Assembly (NCBI GenBank): GCA_034698045.1
Contig: JAQGAU010001225.1
Coordinates: forward strand, 1 to 20,495
DNA from: Paramacrobiotus richtersi
Lineage: Eukaryota > Tardigrada > Eutardigrada > Parachela > Macrobiotidae
DNA length: 20,495 bases
Direction: 5' to 3'
Shown: in pieces, positions 18,818-20,495 of the stretch
Layout of the letters: each line of letters starts with the position of its first letter
How positions within the stretch are numbered: position 1 is the stretch's first letter
Notes under the pieces: generated by a model
What the model saw: the letters and a program-made list of their open reading frames with translations, nothing else
Databases searched by the model: none
What the model was told of the DNA's origin: nothing
Position numbers and translations under genes: made by a program

Positions 18818-19841
18818 TGCTGGGTCTATACTTATGTTGTATCTCAATTACAACACATTTTCAACAAAATTGTTGTTATTGAGTATGGACGCGCACGACA
18901 ACGTTGCATGATTTTTGTTGTAAATGGCAAAAGTATGGACGCGCGGTGTTGTGGGAAAAAATGTTGAAACTAGCAAAATTTGTTGTATTTCGATGTTGTA
19001 GAAGGGAGGGGCTTCCCTTCCTTTTTACAACAATCGCAGCAAGCTGACCAATGGGCAATCAGCTTGCAACATTCTGAATTAAATCAGAAACAGATTAATT
19101 ATGGGATTAAAGGAGAAACAGAGTTCCAGCATAGAAATAGAATAAAATGCCCATTAACCTGAACTGAAAGTACAGTCAGTTATTCCTCTCCGTACAAATT
19201 TATTCCACCAACAAATTTTACTGTTGGCGCATTGTAGTGCTTTACGTGTACACAATTATTTTCTTCGGAAAAGTCTTCTCAATATTAGAAAGACCTTTCC
19301 GAAGAAAATAATTGTCTACGATTTTACTCACCGTTAATAATAGGTAAAAGAGCATCCGCGAAAAAAGATCGTCGAAATATAGGAAGTCTAGTGCTCGCTA
19401 TTACGAATTTGTTTTGCGACTACCTTATTACCGAAATCAAATTTGACAGGCAAGAAACCGCGTTAGTGGAAAATCTGAGTTTTCTGCATATTAACGCCTG
19501 CCATCATTTTCAACTTCGTCTTGAAACCTTCGCGAAAATTATCATGGTACATAGTGTTCAAAATGTCTTCTAGACACTGAATTTGAAAATATTTTACTAT
19601 ATAAATACTTTTATCTGTTTCCGGTCCAGTGACGGAAACTGACCAATCATTCTCTTCTTGGGCTGATTCATATAGTAAATGTCAAGGAAGTATGGACGCT
19701 ACTGTTGCAGAAACTTTGATAACTACAACAACGTTATTACAACATTATTTGTACAACATTTCCTGCGTTTGTGGTATTTCCCAGGTCATCGCTCAACATT
19801 GCCACAACATTTCGAAATACAACATAAGTATAGACTTAGCA
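18818..19841. mobile_element. Non-autonomous DNA transposon (MITE-like) with 28-bp TIRs and TTA duplication
   Basis: Left end TGCTGGGTCTATACTTATGT (18818 onward) and right end ACATAAGTATAGACTTAGCA (to 19841) are inverted repeats; 25 of 28 bases match. Both are flanked by TTA (18815-18817 and 19842-19844), a 3-bp target duplication typical of PIF/Harbinger-type elements; that family assignment is inference. Subterminal zones (about 18835-19030 and 19690-19830) are full of short ACAACA/TGTTGT motifs, and AGTATGGACGC recurs at about 18882, 18931 and 19688. No transposase is encoded. An open frame at 19629-19979 crosses the right end and is probably fortuitous. Confidence 0.7.
19252..19315. ncRNA. 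64-nt hairpin, pre-miRNA-sized, inside the MITE
   Basis: Arms 19252-19277 and 19290-19315 pair over 26 bp with a single non-Watson-Crick position, around a 12-nt loop. Stem length and loop match a pre-miRNA, but a nearly perfect stem inside a MITE is equally consistent with a transposon hairpin. No expression evidence is available from sequence. Confidence 0.25.
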
Positions 19842-19844
19842 TTA

Positions 19845-20495
19845 GCCAGCGCTACTGATGCGCGGTTTCAAAAGGTATTTCAGAATTATGATCGCAACTT
19901 ATTTACCGTAGATCGTCATATTTTCAACAAAAGCCTCCTAATCGATCTGCACCAGTTTGTGACAAAGAGAACCTATTAACGATTAGCACATCACACACAA
20001 AGCCTGGACAGAGACTACCCGCCGTTTTCCGCAAATCAGAATCTGATATATTGCAGGTTAACGAAAGGCAAATGCAGGTTAACGAAATGCTTGAATTGAG
20101 CACAGTAATTAGTTAAATTAAAGATAAATCTTAACAATTTGCCCAACCAGTTAAAAAACCCAACTCAGCAGTATACTCATTCTTCAAATATTCTGGTTCG
20201 ATTCTAATCAATGAACTTGACCAACTCATCCCGACCCTGACAAGACAAAAATCTCATACTTTTACGTAAGAACAGTAACTTTCACTTTTCACGACCACCA
20301 CACACTGACTCACACCCGAACAAATCCGCCGTTCTATATCAGCCTGGCGCGCATTACATCATACAATCAGTCAAAAAGTCGCCGGGGGCATCCCACATTC
20401 TCTCCAACCACCCAGCACTATACCCGGCATGCTACATACACATGCAACTCCGATGAGAAATCAGTAAAGCAAGCGCTGCGCACTTCGTTCTGTGC
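19845..20495. other. Right-end stretch without a gene
   Basis: Apart from two copies of GCAGGTTAACGAAA at 20053 and 20074 (21-bp period) I see nothing supportable. Confidence 0.4.

Noticed and set aside
19629-19979. 116-codon plus-strand frame as a gene
   Set aside because: It crosses the right TIR of the MITE and is partly made of the ACAACA-rich subterminal repeats; no domain was seen.
20195-20205. GGTTCGATTCT as a tRNA T-loop
   Set aside because: No acceptor, D-arm or anticodon stem can be folded around it.

Overview
The window looks like nuclear DNA of a non-vertebrate animal, most likely an ecdysozoan. The evidence is a gustatory-receptor-type chemoreceptor gene (a family of non-chordate animals), an intron-poor rhodopsin-class GPCR, a small spliced gene with a TATA box and a 137-bp GT-AG intron, and non-LTR retrotransposon and MITE-type debris between genes. 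I lean towards a tardigrade because divergent, intron-poor class A receptors suggest one, but nothing here proves the phylum. There are no bacterial operons, rRNA genes, convincing tRNAs or CRISPR arrays.

Layout. 1-1784 (-) is an uninterrupted reverse-transcriptase frame of a non-LTR retrotransposon; its 3' part lies beyond the left edge. 1788-4030 is gene-poor and holds related copies of a short inverted-repeat element (about 2372-2540, 2818-2900 and 3187-3350). About 4040-4590 (-) is a decayed, 5'-truncated copy of the LINE ORF1-like gene that stands intact at 10683-11705 (+). 5229-6274 (-) is a two-exon gene for a secreted, lysine/aspartate-bearing proline-rich repeat protein. 6918-8165 is repeat-rich: a 593-bp near-perfect inverted repeat, a solo arm copy, a related smaller hairpin and a GAGTTAT minisatellite. 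8166-10506 has no supportable gene but contains a striking 41-bp-arm hairpin. 10683-11705 (+) is the ORF1-like gene, with no reverse transcriptase after it. 12463-14563 (-) is a gustatory-receptor-like gene, modelled here with three exons and two phase-0 introns. 15367-16290 (-) is a single-exon class A GPCR. 16291-18817 has no confident gene. 18818-19841 is a roughly 1-kb non-coding DNA-transposon-like element with 28-bp terminal inverted repeats, a TTA duplication and a central pre-miRNA-like hairpin. 19845-20495 has nothing clear.

How the parts relate. The two 7TM genes lie in the same orientation, about 800 bp apart, and may both be sensory, but nothing links them functionally. Otherwise the window is dominated by mobile elements. 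The most noteworthy signals are the ORF1-only ('half-LINE') family with one intact and one broken copy, the long snapback repeat, the TTA-flanked MITE with an internal hairpin, and a strong plus-strand splice donor that conflicts with the last exon of the chemoreceptor. I did not see a clearly new multi-gene system.
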